A DNA stretch of 64,000 nt from Streptomyces sp. SLBN-31 (GCF_006715395.1 NZ_VFNC01000001.1:1178001-1242000); one strand, 5' to 3'. Shown: positions 48,936 through 58,680, numbered from the stretch's first letter. The notes: a model not told the origin generated them from the sequence alone. Numbers and translations: made by a program.

Positions 48936-49889
48936 GTGCAGCGCTGGCGTGGCTTGGAGGACATCCCCGAGGACTGGGGGCGCAGCGTCGTCACCATCGG
49001 TTCCTACGACGGGGTGCACCGCGGGCACCAGCTGATCATCCGGCATGCCGTGGACCGCGCCCGCGAGCTGGGCGTCCCCTCCGTCGTCGTCACCTTCGAC
49101 CCGCACCCCAGCGAGGTCGTCCGACCCGGCAGCCACCCGCCCCTGCTCGCAGCCCACCACCGCCGCGCGGAGCTGATGGCGGACCTGGGCGTGGACGCGG
49201 TCCTGATCCTGCCCTTCACCAAGGAGTTCTCGAAGCTGTCGCCGGCCGACTTCGTCGTCAAGGTCCTGGTCGACAAGCTGCACGCCAAGGCGGTCGTCGA
49301 GGGCCCCAACTTCCGCTTCGGCCACAAGGCCGCCGGAAACGTCGAGTTCCTCGTCGAGCAGGGCCGGGTGTACGACTTCGAGGTCGAGGTCGTCGACCTG
49401 TACGTCACCGGCGAGGCGGGCGGCGGCGAGCCGTTCTCCTCCACCCTCACCCGGCGGCTGATCGCCGAGGGCGACGTCCAGGGCGCCGCCGAGATCCTCG
49501 GCCGGCCGCACCGCGTGGAGGGCGTCGTCGTCCGCGGCGCGCAGCGGGGCCGGGAACTCGGCTTCCCGACCGCCAACGTCGAGACGCTGCCCCACACCGC
49601 CGTACCCGCCGACGGCGTCTACGCCGGCTGGCTGCACGTGAACGGCGAGGCGATGCCGGCCGCGATCTCCGTCGGCACGAACCCGCAGTTCGACGGCACG
49701 GAGCGCACGGTGGAGGCGTACGCGATCGACCGCGTCGGGCTCGACCTGTACGGGCTGCACGTGGCGGTGGACTTCCTGGCCTTCGTGCGCGGGCAGGCGA
49801 AGTTCGAGTCCCTCGAGGGTCTGCTGGAGCAGATGGCCGAGGACGTGAAGCGCTGCCGCGAGCTGGTGGCCGCCGCCGAGCAGCCGTAG
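48936..49889 (+). CDS. ribF: bifunctional riboflavin kinase / FAD synthetase
   Basis: A 317-residue RibF that phosphorylates riboflavin to FMN and adenylates FMN to FAD. The N-terminal nucleotidyltransferase half has VVTIGSYDGVHRGHQ (HxGH-like) and VVTFDPHPSEV, then GPNFRFGHKAAGN. The C-terminal kinase half has GRELGFPTANVE with VGTNPQFDG. GTG 48936 follows GAGGAG. It closes the truB-ribF cluster. A long hairpin follows its stop. Confidence 0.96.
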   Translation: MQRWRGLEDIPEDWGRSVVTIGSYDGVHRGHQLIIRHAVDRARELGVPSVVVTFDPHPSEVVRPGSHPPLLAAHHRRAELMADLGVDAVLILPFTKEFSKLSPADFVVKVLVDKLHAKAVVEGPNFRFGHKAAGNVEFLVEQGRVYDFEVEVVDLYVTGEAGGGEPFSSTLTRRLIAEGDVQGAAEILGRPHRVEGVVVRGAQRGRELGFPTANVETLPHTAVPADGVYAGWLHVNGEAMPAAISVGTNPQFDGTERTVEAYAIDRVGLDLYGLHVAVDFLAFVRGQAKFESLEGLLEQMAEDVKRCRELVAAAEQP

Positions 49890-49932
49890 CCGCGGCCCTT
49901 GTTACGACGGCCCTTGTCAAGACGGCCCCTGT

Positions 49933-49988
49933 TACGACGACGAAGGGCGGCCGGTGCCTCAAGGCACCGGCCGCCCTTCGTCGTCGTA
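49933..49988. terminator. 26-bp perfect stem-loop terminator
   Basis: A perfect 26-bp stem (49933-49958 with 49963-49988) and a TCAA tetraloop separate ribF from the convergent ESX minus-strand arm. It is symmetrical and would serve both strands. Confidence 0.92.
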
Positions 49989-49992
49989 GGGA

Positions 49993-52900
49993 CTACTGCT
50001 GCGTCCAGCCCGGCGGTACGGCACCGGGCTGACCCTGCTGCGGGTCCTGCGGCGGCGGCGCCGGCTGCTGCTGCTGCCAGCCCTGGCCCGGTGCGGGTTG
50101 CTGCGGGGGCTGACCCCAGCCCTGACCCGGCTGGGGCTGCCCGGGCTGTCCGTAGAGCTCCTGCTGGGGGTGCTGGGGGTGCTGCTGCGGGGCCGGGTAG
50201 CCCTGCTGCGGCTGCTGGTACTGCATGTTGGGGTTGCCGAAGCCCTGCTGCGTACGGGCGATGTCCTCGGCGATCAGCGCCGCGAGGTCGAAGTAGGCCT
50301 CGCGGGTCTTGGGCCGCATCATGTCGAGGTCGACCTCGGCGCCCGCCGCGAGGTGCTCGTCGAAGGGGATCACGACGACACCGCGGCAGCGTGTCTCGAA
50401 GTGCGCGACGATGTCCTCCACCTTGATCATCTTGCCGGTCTCGCGGACACCGGAGATGACGGTGACCGACCGCTGGACGAGGTCGGCGAAGCCGTTCGCC
50501 GACAGCCAGTCGAGCGTGGTCGAGGCGCTGCTCGCGCCGTCCACCGACGGGGTGGAGATGATGATCAGCTGGTCGGCCAGGTCGAGGACCCCGCGCATCG
50601 CGCTGTAGAGCAGACCGGTACCCGAGTCGGTGAGGATGATCGGGTACTGCTTGCCCAGCACGTCCAGCGCGGACCGGTAGTCCTGGTCGTTGAACGTCGT
50701 GGAGACCGCGGGGTCCACGTCGTTGGCGATGATCTCCAGACCCGAGGGCGCCTGCGAGGTGAAGCGGCGGATGTCCATGTAGCTGTTGAGCTGCGGGATC
50801 GCCTGCACCAGGTCACGGATGGTGGCTCCCGTCTCGCGCCGCACCCGGCGGCCGAGGGTGCCGGCGTCCGGGTTGGCGTCGATCGCCAGGATCTTGTCCT
50901 GCCGCTCGGTGGCGAGCGTCGCGCCCAACGACATGGTCGTCGTGGTCTTGCCGACACCGCCCTTGAGGCTGATGACCGCGATCCGGTAGCAGGACATCAC
51001 CGGCGTACGGATCAGCCCGAGCTTCCGCTCCCGCTCGGCCTGCTCCTTCTTGGCACCGAGCTTGAAGCGCGACGGGCCCTGATTGTTCTTGCGGGCCTTC
51101 GGCTGGTTGCGCAGCAGCCGGTCCGAGGAGAGCTCGACGGCGGCGTTGTAGCCGAGCGGCGTGCCGGGCGCGGCCTGCTGCTGCGGGGGCGCACCGGGAC
51201 CGGCCTGCGGACCCGGAGGAGCGGTCCAGCCGCCCTGGGCGGCCGGGGCGCCCTGGTTGCCGTAGGGGGTGGGGGGCTGCTGCTGGGCCTGCGGCTGGGG
51301 TTGGGGTTGGGCGGGGGGCTGCGGCGCGGGCGGCTGCGGGTGCTGGGCCTGGTCGGGCTGGGGGTATCCGTAGCCGGCGGGGGGCTGGGGCTGTGTGGGG
51401 GGTTGCGGCTGAGGCTGAGGCTGCGGCTGCTGGTGGGGCGGGTAGCCGTAGCCGGGCTGCGGAGGCTGGACGGGCTGGCCCGGCTGGCCGGGGGTTTGGG
51501 GGTAGCCGTATCCGGCGGCCGGGGGCGGCCCGGGGTGGGGCTGCGGCTGGGCCGGGTGGGGCTGGGGGGACTGGGGCGCCTGCGGTGCGTGGGGTGCCTG
51601 GGGTGTCTGGGGATAGCCGTAGCCGGCCTGCTGCGGGTGCGGGGGCTGCGGGGGCTGGGGCGCCTGCCGGGGGTCGACCGGTGCGGGCTGGCCGGGGTGC
51701 GCGGCCACCGGGCCGAAACCGCCCTGCGCGGGCGGCTGTTGGGCGGGCTGGCCGAACTGGCCGGGCTGGCCGGGGGCCTGGGGGTAGCCGTATCCGGCCG
51801 GGGGCTGGGGCCGGCCCGGCGGCTGGCCCTGCTGGGGCTGGGCGTGCTGGACGGGCGGCTGTCCCGGATGCGGCTGTCCCGGCTGGGGTGCCTGCTGCGG
51901 ATAGCCGTAGGGGCCCGCCTGCGGGTCCGGGTGGCCGGGCTGCTGCGCGGCGGCGGCCTGGGCCGGGTCCGCGGGGACGAAGCCCTGTGGCAGCGGCGGC
52001 AGTCCGGGGGCACCCTGCGGCGGTACGGGGGGCTGCCCGGCCGGGTGGGTGGCCTGCGGCGGCTCGGCCGGCACCTGGGCGGAGGGCGCGGGGGGCGCGG
52101 ACGCCGGCTCCGGCTCGGCGTCCGGCTGCGCGGGGGAGCCGGCGCCGGAAGTGTCCTGGGCGGACTCGTCGTCCTGGGCGGTGGTCGGGGAGTGCGGCTC
52201 GCTCTCGTCTACGGAGGTCTCCTCCGGCTCCTCGTCGTCGCCCCCGCCGAAGAGGCGGGCCGCCTCTTCGGCGGCGGCGACGTGGTTGAGCTCCGGCTCC
52301 TCGGGCTCCTCGGGCTGCTCGGGGTGCTCGGGGGTGGCCGTCGGGACGCCGGCCGCCGGGGTGGCCGTGGTGGGCGCGCTCGACGGGGTCTCCTCGTCGA
52401 CCGGGCGCAGCACGGGGAAGCCGGGCGCGGCGGAGGGCTGGGCGGGCGCCTGCTGCGGGGTCGCGGGCGGGGCGGCGGCCGCCTGCTGCTGGGGTGCGGC
52501 GGGCTGCTGGGCCGGGGCCTGCTGCTGGGGAGCGGGTGTCGGCGCGGGCGCGGGCGCGGGGGCGGGCGGCGTGGCTGCCGGTGCGACGGGCTGGGCGGGC
52601 GGCTGCGCGGGGGGCTGCGCCTGGGGTGCGCCGAAGCCGCCGGACGTGTCCTGGCCCGGCTGCGGTGCGGCGGCCGTCGGCTGCTGCGGGTAGCCGTACC
52701 CGCCGGGCGCCGCGGGTGCGGTGCCCGGAGCTGCCTGCTGCGGGTAGCCGTAGCCCTCCGGAGCCGCGCCCTGCGCCGGTGCGGGCGGCGCCGGGGCCGG
52801 AGCCTGGGGCGCGGCGGGCGTCTGCGGCGCGGTGCCCGGAGGCCCGGTGGGCGATCCGATGGGCGGACCGGTCGGCGGTGGTGGTGAGTTCTGGCCGGAG

Positions 52901-53052
52901 TCCTGCTGTCCATCGCCCGTGCCACCGGTGCTCTGTGCGTACCAGGCGGGAGGCGTGTAGACGATTTCGAACTCGCCGGTGAGATCCACCTCGTGATCGT
53001 CCCCGTCCGAGGAAGGGCTCCCGCCGTTGTACTCGGACCGATCCCTGTTCAC
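49993..53052 (-). CDS. ESX-associated Pro/Gln-rich MinD/ParA-like ATPase (EspI-like)
   Basis: A 1019-residue protein. GTG 53052 follows GGAGG with six bases between. The first 640 residues or so are rich in Pro, Gln and Ala, with at least eight copies of a YGYP(Q/P) unit and an acidic stretch ([12 protein letters not shown]). The C-terminal third is a MinD/ParA ATPase with the deviant Walker [11 protein letters not shown] (about 697-706), [12 protein letters not shown] and [14 protein letters not shown] second Gln/Pro tail (70 residues) closes the protein. The mycobacterial ESX-1 protein EspI (Rv3876) has the same Pro-rich plus MinD layout. By analogy it may regulate or energise secretion. 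It is the last gene of the minus-strand arm. Confidence 0.85.
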   Translation of the reverse strand: MNRDRSEYNGGSPSSDGDDHEVDLTGEFEIVYTPPAWYAQSTGGTGDGQQDSGQNSPPPPTGPPIGSPTGPPGTAPQTPAAPQAPAPAPPAPAQGAAPEGYGYPQQAAPGTAPAAPGGYGYPQQPTAAAPQPGQDTSGGFGAPQAQPPAQPPAQPVAPAATPPAPAPAPAPTPAPQQQAPAQQPAAPQQQAAAAPPATPQQAPAQPSAAPGFPVLRPVDEETPSSAPTTATPAAGVPTATPEHPEQPEEPEEPELNHVAAAEEAARLFGGGDDEEPEETSVDESEPHSPTTAQDDESAQDTSGAGSPAQPDAEPEPASAPPAPSAQVPAEPPQATHPAGQPPVPPQGAPGLPPLPQGFVPADPAQAAAAQQPGHPDPQAGPYGYPQQAPQPGQPHPGQPPVQHAQPQQGQPPGRPQPPAGYGYPQAPGQPGQFGQPAQQPPAQGGFGPVAAHPGQPAPVDPRQAPQPPQPPHPQQAGYGYPQTPQAPHAPQAPQSPQPHPAQPQPHPGPPPAAGYGYPQTPGQPGQPVQPPQPGYGYPPHQQPQPQPQPQPPTQPQPPAGYGYPQPDQAQHPQPPAPQPPAQPQPQPQAQQQPPTPYGNQGAPAAQGGWTAPPGPQAGPGAPPQQQAAPGTPLGYNAAVELSSDRLLRNQPKARKNNQGPSRFKLGAKKEQAERERKLGLIRTPVMSCYRIAVISLKGGVGKTTTTMSLGATLATERQDKILAIDANPDAGTLGRRVRRETGATIRDLVQAIPQLNSYMDIRRFTSQAPSGLEIIANDVDPAVSTTFNDQDYRSALDVLGKQYPIILTDSGTGLLYSAMRGVLDLADQLIIISTPSVDGASSASTTLDWLSANGFADLVQRSVTVISGVRETGKMIKVEDIVAHFETRCRGVVVIPFDEHLAAGAEVDLDMMRPKTREAYFDLAALIAEDIARTQQGFGNPNMQYQQPQQGYPAPQQHPQHPQQELYGQPGQPQPGQGWGQPPQQPAPGQGWQQQQPAPPPQDPQQGQPGAVPPGWTQQ

Positions 53053-53427
53053 TGCTTGCCTCCTGGTCAGCCACTGCTGCTGAGCTGGTCGTCGTCGCGG
53101 CCGGGCGGACCGAGTGGCGAGTCCCACGCGACTGCGATCGTCACCGCACCACCAGAAGCCTAATCACTCGCTTGGCGGGACGGAAAAGCCCCCATGGGCC
53201 CGGACGCCCAAGCACAGCAGGACCGGACGGCCGAGCCCCGCGGGCCCCGGACGGCCGAGCCCCGCGGGCTCGGACGGCCCCGGACGGCGAAGTTCCGCGT
53301 GCAGGGGCGGACGAGCCTCGCGGGCGCGGACGGAGGGTCCTGACGAACCGCTCCCGGGGACCGTACGAAATGCCCCGTGGGCGCGGCTCGTTCGAGCACC
53401 GCCCCCGCGCCCACGGACGACGACACG
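53053..53427. repeat. non-coding 375-bp gap with 24-bp tandem repeats
   Basis: CCGGACGGCCGAGCCCCGCG (first 20 bases of a 23-base unit) occurs at 53223-53245 and again at 53247-53269, with worn copies to about 53330 (CGGACGG, CGGACGAGCCTCGCGGGC). Nothing codes here: all long frames are unnatural in composition. It separates the 280-residue gene from the EspI-like gene, which may have its own promoter in the 53053-53200 part. Confidence 0.7.
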
Positions 53428-54270
53428 TCAGTCCATACGGCGGGCCACGCCGAGCAGCCCCGTCTCCGCGTCGGTGGGTTCGGTCATGACGAACTTCTGA
53501 TGCTTGCGAGTGCACCACATGGCGACGCCGTCGTGAAGGGTCGGCAGGTGCTGGAGTTGCTCCTCGGGAATGCCCAACGTGTCGCGCACGACCTCCGTCT
53601 CGAACGGCGAGATGCGCTGAACACCGACGAGATGGGCCTGGGCCAGCCAGCGCGGCGCGTGCTCGCTGACGAAGGGCAGCACCGTCACAACGGCCTGCCA
53701 CGGCACGGACGTCACCCGTCCGCGCGGCGGACGAATGCCGCAGTCCCGGATCAACACCACAGGACTGGACACCGACGGTCCCTGCGCGGGCACCCGGCCC
53801 ACCGGATACACCGTCACGCACTGCTGGCCGCCGCCCGCCGCCTGCGCCAACTGCTGCCAGGCCTGCGGGCGTCCGGTCTCGACACCCACGCGCGCGCCCG
53901 TCGCGGCGGCGCGCAGCGCCAGCACCTGGGCGAGCCACAGACCGCCCACGAGGACGACGTCGAACGGGGTCGGCCGGGACAGGCCGAGCACGGCCGGCTG
54001 CCCCTCCGCGTCGGCGCCGATGAGCACACCGTCGTCACCGATCGGCATGCTGATCGCCGCGAGCTCCTCGGCGGCGACGACATGACGGTTGCGGCGCGGC
54101 CCGCGCAGCCCAAACCCCGGGCTGGCGATGCGCCGTTGCTGCTGCGGGGGCTCGGGCTGCCGGATGATCGGGATCATGCCGGTGTCGGTGGGCGAGGCCA
54201 CGTGGGCGGGCGTACGGCCGGCGGCGCGGCCCTGCTGTCCCTGAGTCATCGCCGGAGTGGGCTGGGACAT
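53428..54270 (-). CDS. unknown ESX-locus protein
   Basis: A 280-residue protein that I do not recognise. The N-terminal 60 residues are Gln/Pro-rich and disordered (PEPPQQQRRIASPGF). The remainder looks like a soluble alpha/beta domain (TPFDVVLVGGLWLAQVLALRAAATGARVGVETGRP, then SSPVVLIRDCGIRPP), without a P-loop and without clear membrane segments. Its start is coupled to the EccE stop (TGATG overlap on the minus strand), so it belongs to the secretion locus. It may be a cytosolic partner of EccE or of the EspI-like ATPase. Confidence 0.7.
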   Translation of the reverse strand: MSQPTPAMTQGQQGRAAGRTPAHVASPTDTGMIPIIRQPEPPQQQRRIASPGFGLRGPRRNRHVVAAEELAAISMPIGDDGVLIGADAEGQPAVLGLSRPTPFDVVLVGGLWLAQVLALRAAATGARVGVETGRPQAWQQLAQAAGGGQQCVTVYPVGRVPAQGPSVSSPVVLIRDCGIRPPRGRVTSVPWQAVVTVLPFVSEHAPRWLAQAHLVGVQRISPFETEVVRDTLGIPEEQLQHLPTLHDGVAMWCTRKHQKFVMTEPTDAETGLLGVARRMD

Positions 54271-55586
54271 CAGTAGGTACCTCCGAGCGGCAGAGTCGCG
54301 AGGGCCCCGGGCACCTGCTCCCGGTCGAGACGGACGAGACCGACCTTGGCGGTGCTCGCGGCCCGCTCCAACTCCCGTCCCACCTGGCCGAGTTCGTCGT
54401 CGCCGCGGGCGGTCACCCGAATGTGTCCGGCGAGCGAGACACCGCGGTTGCCGGCCTTGCTCAGGGTCATGCTGAACGTCGTGGCGAGCACCGGCAGCGA
54501 GGTGAGCCGCGTGACCAGCTCGGGCAGCGACACCCCGCCGTTGCCCAACTGCGGCCAGCGGGACACCCAGTAGGTGGTGTGCCAGCGGTCGTCGACCCGC
54601 CAGGTCTTCACCGCCTCGACCGTACGGCGCTGGCTCCGCCCGTCCTGGGCGGCGTGCTGCTGGCTGGCGCGCGGGTTGAGGCAGCTGGACGTCGCCAACG
54701 CCTGCACCAGCTCGGTCTCGTCGAGGATGGTCGCCTTGAAGCCGGCGCCGGCCAGCCGGCTCGACAGCTGGTCGGCCACCCGCAGCAGCGCCCTCTGCGC
54801 CCCGGGAACACCGTCCCCGCGCGCCTGCACCGCCTCCGGGCACAGCTCGGGATCGAGCTTGAGGGCGACCCAGGTCAGGCGCAGTGCGGGCGAACCGACT
54901 TGGGCCTGCAGGGGGCCGTACGACCGTGCGGCGAGCGACTGTTGGGGCAGGTGCGGGGCGGGCGCCGGCTGGGTGTGCTGCACGACCTGCGCGGAGGCGA
55001 GCCGGATGCCGTCGACCTCCAGGGCGTCCTGGACGAGTTTCAGCGGCAGTTGACGGTGGGCCGCCGCGGGGCGCAGCGGTTCGTCGGCGGGCTGCACGAA
55101 CAGGACGGCCGTCAGGAAGGTCCCGTCGCCGATCATGCCGATCTGGCGGTTGTCACGGGAGACGAAGGCGTACGTCCGCAGGGCGGGGTCGCACTCCACG
55201 ACCGGGGCCAGCATCGCCTCCGTGCCGGGCGGCACGGGCAGCTTGGCGTCGCGGCGGCGCTGCCGGAGGGCGCGCGTGGTCTCGTACCACTCGGGCAGGG
55301 GCCGTCGGGCCCGGCGCAGGACCGCCAGGAGCAGCAGCAGGACGGCCACCACGCCGGCCGGCACCAGCAGCCAGGACACGTCGGCGGCCCATGCGGCGAG
55401 CAGGACGGCCGCCGCGAGTTCCACCAGGATGAGCTGTTGCAGTCGTACCGGCCCCAGGCCGCCCGGCCGGGGCAGCGTGCGCGGCGACGCGGCGGCGGGC
55501 GGGGCAGCCGTCGTACGTCTGTCGCCCGGGCCCCCTTGTGGCTGCTGTGCGCGGCGTCCGCGCCGAGTGCTCGTAGCGCTGCTCAT
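54270..55586 (-). CDS. eccE: type VII secretion membrane protein EccE
   Basis: A 438-residue protein. After about 45 disordered basic/Pro residues there are two adjacent membrane helices (about 55-95: LQQLILVELAAAVLLAAW and WLLVPAGVVAVLLLLLAVL), then a large cytosolic or periplasmic domain of about 330 residues. The double-helix start and the length match EccE, a core component of the ESX membrane complex. The start is uncertain between ATG 55586 and ATG 55598, and the first is placed better relative to AAAGGGA. It heads the minus arm and is divergent from EccB. Confidence 0.82.
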   Translation of the reverse strand: MSSATSTRRGRRAQQPQGGPGDRRTTAAPPAAASPRTLPRPGGLGPVRLQQLILVELAAAVLLAAWAADVSWLLVPAGVVAVLLLLLAVLRRARRPLPEWYETTRALRQRRRDAKLPVPPGTEAMLAPVVECDPALRTYAFVSRDNRQIGMIGDGTFLTAVLFVQPADEPLRPAAAHRQLPLKLVQDALEVDGIRLASAQVVQHTQPAPAPHLPQQSLAARSYGPLQAQVGSPALRLTWVALKLDPELCPEAVQARGDGVPGAQRALLRVADQLSSRLAGAGFKATILDETELVQALATSSCLNPRASQQHAAQDGRSQRRTVEAVKTWRVDDRWHTTYWVSRWPQLGNGGVSLPELVTRLTSLPVLATTFSMTLSKAGNRGVSLAGHIRVTARGDDELGQVGRELERAASTAKVGLVRLDREQVPGALATLPLGGTY

Positions 55587-56066
55587 CCCCCGGGACATCC
55601 CTTTCGCGAATTCAGTGGCCGCTCGCTGGGCCCACGACAACCATGTGGGCGGCTCACGGTACCCGTTGCGCGACGGCGGGCGACACACGGGACACCGAAA
55701 CCCCAGGTGGCCACCCTGTCACGGACCCGCCCCGCGTGGTGGAGCGCTGTGGTGAAGCTCTGTGAAGATGCGGGGTCGGCCGAACACCTGGTGAACCGTC
55801 CTCGCGCGGCGCAGGGCATAGTAGGTGCCTGCGCGGCCGAAGGTGCCCCAGCCGCTTCGCGTCGGCGATCGGACGTCACAGACGCGATCGAGCGGTCCGG
55901 GCACTGCGTACGCGGCTCGGGCACTGTGGTCACTGCGTGCAGTGCGGGTGCTGTGGGCACTGCGAACAGTGCTTGCGGCCCGGACACTGTTGGCACTGCG
56001 GACAGTGGGTGCAGTGCGGGCACTTCGGACGGGATCGAGCAGTACGAAACGGGAGAAACGGGGACC
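55587..56066. promoter_or_regulatory. divergent eccE/eccB control region with CACTG-type palindromes
   Basis: A gene-free 480-bp region. Between 55900 and 56025 it contains many CACTG and CAGTG elements. Three form palindromes: CACTGCGTGCAGTG (55931-55944), GCACTGCGAACAGTGC (55957-55972) and CACTGCGGACAGTG (55994-56007). The stretch also translates as a Cys/His-rich peptide, but it has no ribosome site and runs into eccB in another frame. The repeats resemble clustered binding sites for a dimeric regulator, close to the eccB start. Confidence 0.6.
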
Positions 56067-57641
56067 ATGGCAAAGCGTCAGGACGAGCTCGCCGCCTACA
56101 ACTTCGCTCGCAAGCGCACCGTCGCGGCCTTCCTCGCGCCGTCGCCGGGCGGCTCGGAGGAAGGCGCCCCGCGTCCGGTCCGCACGGTGACGCCCAGCCT
56201 GGCGCTCGGGATCGTCCTGGTGGTGGGGTTCATCGCCTGGGGCGTGATCAAGCCGACGGCACCGCAGGGCTGGGACACTCCCGGGCAGTACATCATCGTC
56301 GACAGCGACTCCACGACGCGCTACGTCGTCCTCAACGACGAGACGTCGAGCGGCAAGAAGGTCCCGACGCTGCACCCCGTCCTCAACTACGCTTCCGCCA
56401 AACTCCTGTTGGACAAGGGCAAGGGCAGCGTCCTGGAGGTCTCCGGCAAGGAGATCGACAAGAGCGACATCGCGCACGGTGCCACCCTCGGCATCCCGTA
56501 CGCCCCCGACCGGCTGCCCTCCGCGAGCGACGCGGAGAAGACGAAGACGTGGGCGGTGTGCGAGCGCCCCGCGCAGGGCTCGGGCAGTACCGAGGACGGC
56601 AACATCGACCGCGCCGTGTTCGTCATGGACGCCGCGGACGCCAAGTCCCTGAACGGCACGGGCAAGGTGGGCCCCGGCCAGGCCCTGTACGTCAAGGACC
56701 CCAGGACCGACCGGGAGTACCTGGTCGACGGCAAGGGCAACCTCTTCTGGCTCGGCGGCCCCGCGGTCGCCGACGCCGCCACCATGCAGCAGTTGCGCTC
56801 CGCCGTCATCGGCAGCACGGCCAAGGCGCAGCCGGTGAGCCAGGAATGGCTGCGCACCCTCAACCCGCGCGGCGTCATCTCCTTCCCGAAGGTCCCCGGC
56901 GCCGGCGCCACGACCTCCGTCAAGGGACTGCCCAGCGGGACGAGCACGGTGGGCCAGGTCCTGGAGGCGCCGGACGCGCAGGGCATGCAGTACTACGTCG
57001 TCCTCAAGGACAAGGTCGCCGTCGTCACGCCCTTCGTGGCGCAGTTGTTGATGCAGTCGCCGCAGGCCCAGAACACCAGCCCCACCAAGGTCTCCTCCGG
57101 CATGATCATCCAGGCCAACGGCGGCCCCGCGGACCCCTTCTACGGCGACCAGGGCTGGCCCCAGTCCGTCCCGCGGCAGGCCAACCCCGCGACCACGGCG
57201 ACGGGCGAGACCCGCACCACCTCGTGCAGCGTCTACGACGGCACCATCGGCGCGGACAAGAAGCCGCGGCTGGCGGCATGGGCCGGGACGACGTACCCGA
57301 AGAAGGTCATCGCCGACTCGCTGAGCGCCTACGTCTCCTCGGGCTCCGGCCTGCTGTTCCAGGAGGTCACCGGCGCGGCGGGCGGAGGCGGCGCCTGGTA
57401 CCTGCTGACCGACACGGGTCTGCGCTACTCGCTGCCGTCGAACAACGACAGTACGGCGAAGGGGACTTCGGCCTCCTCCACGTCCACGTCCGGACAGCCG
57501 AGCGAGACGGACAAGGCGCGTACCCGTCTCGGCTACGAGGACGTCTCCAGGCCGGCGATCGTGCCGCAGACCTGGGCGAAGTTCATCCCGAAGGGACCCA
57601 CGCTGGACACGGGCGGCGCGAAGCAGGAACAGAGCCAGTGA
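56067..57641 (+). CDS. eccB: type VII secretion membrane protein EccB
   Basis: A 524-residue EccB. It starts with RQDELAAYNFARKRTVAAFLAP, the conserved cytosolic tail, followed by a single membrane helix (about 48-67, SLALGIVLVVGFIAWGVI), and then a large extracytoplasmic domain with repeated beta units (YIIVDSDSTTRYVVLND) that matches mycobacterial EccB. ATG 56067 has a GGGAGA/GGGGA region upstream. It opens the plus arm of the locus, before the two WXG100 genes. Confidence 0.92.
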   Translation: MAKRQDELAAYNFARKRTVAAFLAPSPGGSEEGAPRPVRTVTPSLALGIVLVVGFIAWGVIKPTAPQGWDTPGQYIIVDSDSTTRYVVLNDETSSGKKVPTLHPVLNYASAKLLLDKGKGSVLEVSGKEIDKSDIAHGATLGIPYAPDRLPSASDAEKTKTWAVCERPAQGSGSTEDGNIDRAVFVMDAADAKSLNGTGKVGPGQALYVKDPRTDREYLVDGKGNLFWLGGPAVADAATMQQLRSAVIGSTAKAQPVSQEWLRTLNPRGVISFPKVPGAGATTSVKGLPSGTSTVGQVLEAPDAQGMQYYVVLKDKVAVVTPFVAQLLMQSPQAQNTSPTKVSSGMIIQANGGPADPFYGDQGWPQSVPRQANPATTATGETRTTSCSVYDGTIGADKKPRLAAWAGTTYPKKVIADSLSAYVSSGSGLLFQEVTGAAGGGGAWYLLTDTGLRYSLPSNNDSTAKGTSASSTSTSGQPSETDKARTRLGYEDVSRPAIVPQTWAKFIPKGPTLDTGGAKQEQSQ

Positions 57642-57909
57642 CCTGCGGGCCGCGGTCGGCGAGGCCCGAGCACGTTCCTCTCGGCGGCCAACGGACGTAT
57701 CAGGAAGCGCACTTGAGGGTAAGACGGCACATGGGTCACGAGTGCGTCGCTCAAGTGTGTGAGCCGTGTAACTGATTGGTCCTGTCAGTGGATGAGTGAC
57801 AGGCTGACGATAGAGTGTTTGCAGCGCTCAACGGTGCGAAGCTTCTCCGGGCACCTGGCAGGTTTCCCGGAGCCGACAACATGAACGACGACATGGGGGA
57901 AGGTTCATC

Positions 57910-58221
57910 ATGGCCGGCCAGTTCCGGGTAACAGAGGACGAACTCACCAAGCTCTCCGGTGACATCAACACCGTCAACGGCCAGCTGCAGGGCGAGATCC
58001 GCCGTCTCAACGGCGTCATCGAGCAGATCGCCGGCGGCTGGAAAGGCCAGGCGGCCACGTCCTACCACCAGCTGCAGGAGCGCTGGAACGCGGACGCGAA
58101 GAAGATGAGCGACATTCTCAACGACATCAAGGAAGCCGTGGACTCCACGCGGAGCAACTACTCCGCGTCCGAGGACCAGCAGAACTCCGAGATCAGCAAG
58201 ATCATGTCGGACTTCGGCTGA
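57910..58221 (+). CDS. esxB: WXG100-family ESX substrate (EsxB-like)
   Basis: A 103-residue helical-hairpin protein. The central turn motif is GGWKGQA (W-x-G), and helices flank it (TKLSGDINTVNGQLQGEIRRLNGVIEQI and WNADAKKMSDILNDIKEAVDSTRSNY). It ends with a flexible tail (SDFG). No signal peptide is present, as expected for type VII export. ATG 57910 follows GGGGGAAGG. It is followed by a second WXG100 gene with a stable hairpin between. Which of the two is EsxA and which EsxB is my assignment by the gene order published for S. coelicolor. Confidence 0.88.
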   Translation: MAGQFRVTEDELTKLSGDINTVNGQLQGEIRRLNGVIEQIAGGWKGQAATSYHQLQERWNADAKKMSDILNDIKEAVDSTRSNYSASEDQQNSEISKIMSDFG

Positions 58222-58272
58222 TCCAGCGGCCTTCGGAGGCCTGGGCCTCCGATCGGAATCTCCCCGGATCAG
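58218..58272 (+). promoter_or_regulatory. intercistronic hairpins between the two WXG100 genes
   Basis: CTGATCC (58218-58224, overlapping the first stop codon) pairs with GGATCAG (58266-58272), and CGGAGG (58234-58239) pairs with CCTCCG (58246-58251) inside. The fold could stabilise or partially terminate the message and so set the ratio of the two proteins. Confidence 0.6.
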
Positions 58273-58314
58273 AACTCCACGTCTTCCACCACTCTTCCTG
58301 AAAGGGAACTGACG

Positions 58315-58599
58315 ATGTCGATCCTCGTCAATTACGCAACGATCACCAACGCGTCCACCGACGTCCGCACCACGGCCGGCCGCATCAAGCAGCAGCTCGA
58401 GGACCTCGAGGCCTCGGTCAAGCGCGTCGCCGCCACCTGGGAGGGCGAGGCGCAGGAGGGCTACCAGCGCAAGCAGCGCGAGTGGGACCAGACCGCCCAG
58501 GACCTGCACTCCACCCTGCTGAAGATCTCCACCGCCCTGCAGAACGCGGCCGACAACTACCAGGCCACCGAGAAGAGCAACGCCGCGACCTGGGGCTGA
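58315..58599 (+). CDS. esxA: WXG100-family ESX substrate (EsxA-like)
   Basis: A 94-residue WXG100 protein. The turn motif is TWEGEAQ (W-x-G), between helices NASTDVRTTAGRIKQQLEDLEASVKRV and WDQTAQDLHSTLLKISTALQNAADNYQATE. It is probably the heterodimer partner of the preceding WXG100 protein. ATG 58315 follows GAAAGGGA. A hairpin follows its stop, so the two genes form a compact unit. Confidence 0.88.
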   Translation: MSILVNYATITNASTDVRTTAGRIKQQLEDLEASVKRVAATWEGEAQEGYQRKQREWDQTAQDLHSTLLKISTALQNAADNYQATEKSNAATWG

Positions 58600-58646
58600 G
58601 CCCGTCGGCGACCCGAGGGACCTGAGGGACCTGAGATGAAGAGAAT

Positions 58647-58680
58647 CGGCCCAGCCGACGCCACGGCGTCCGCTGGGCCG
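58647..58680 (+). terminator. stem-loop after the WXG100 pair
   Basis: CGGCCCAGC (58647-58655) pairs with GCTGGGCCG (58672-58680), and GACGC/GCGTC continues the stem around a CACG loop with one C/C bulge. It ends the esxB-esxA unit. Confidence 0.8.

Noticed and set aside
53114..53500. Open frame of 128 codons in the ESX gap
   Set aside because: Pro/Arg/Ser-rich composition from the tandem repeats, no ribosome site, and overlap with the end of the 280-residue gene.
55937..57775. Cys/His-rich frame starting VQCGCCGHCEQC before eccB
   Set aside because: It looks like a zinc-finger peptide, but it is produced by the CACTG repeats, has no ribosome site, and continues through eccB in a wrong frame.
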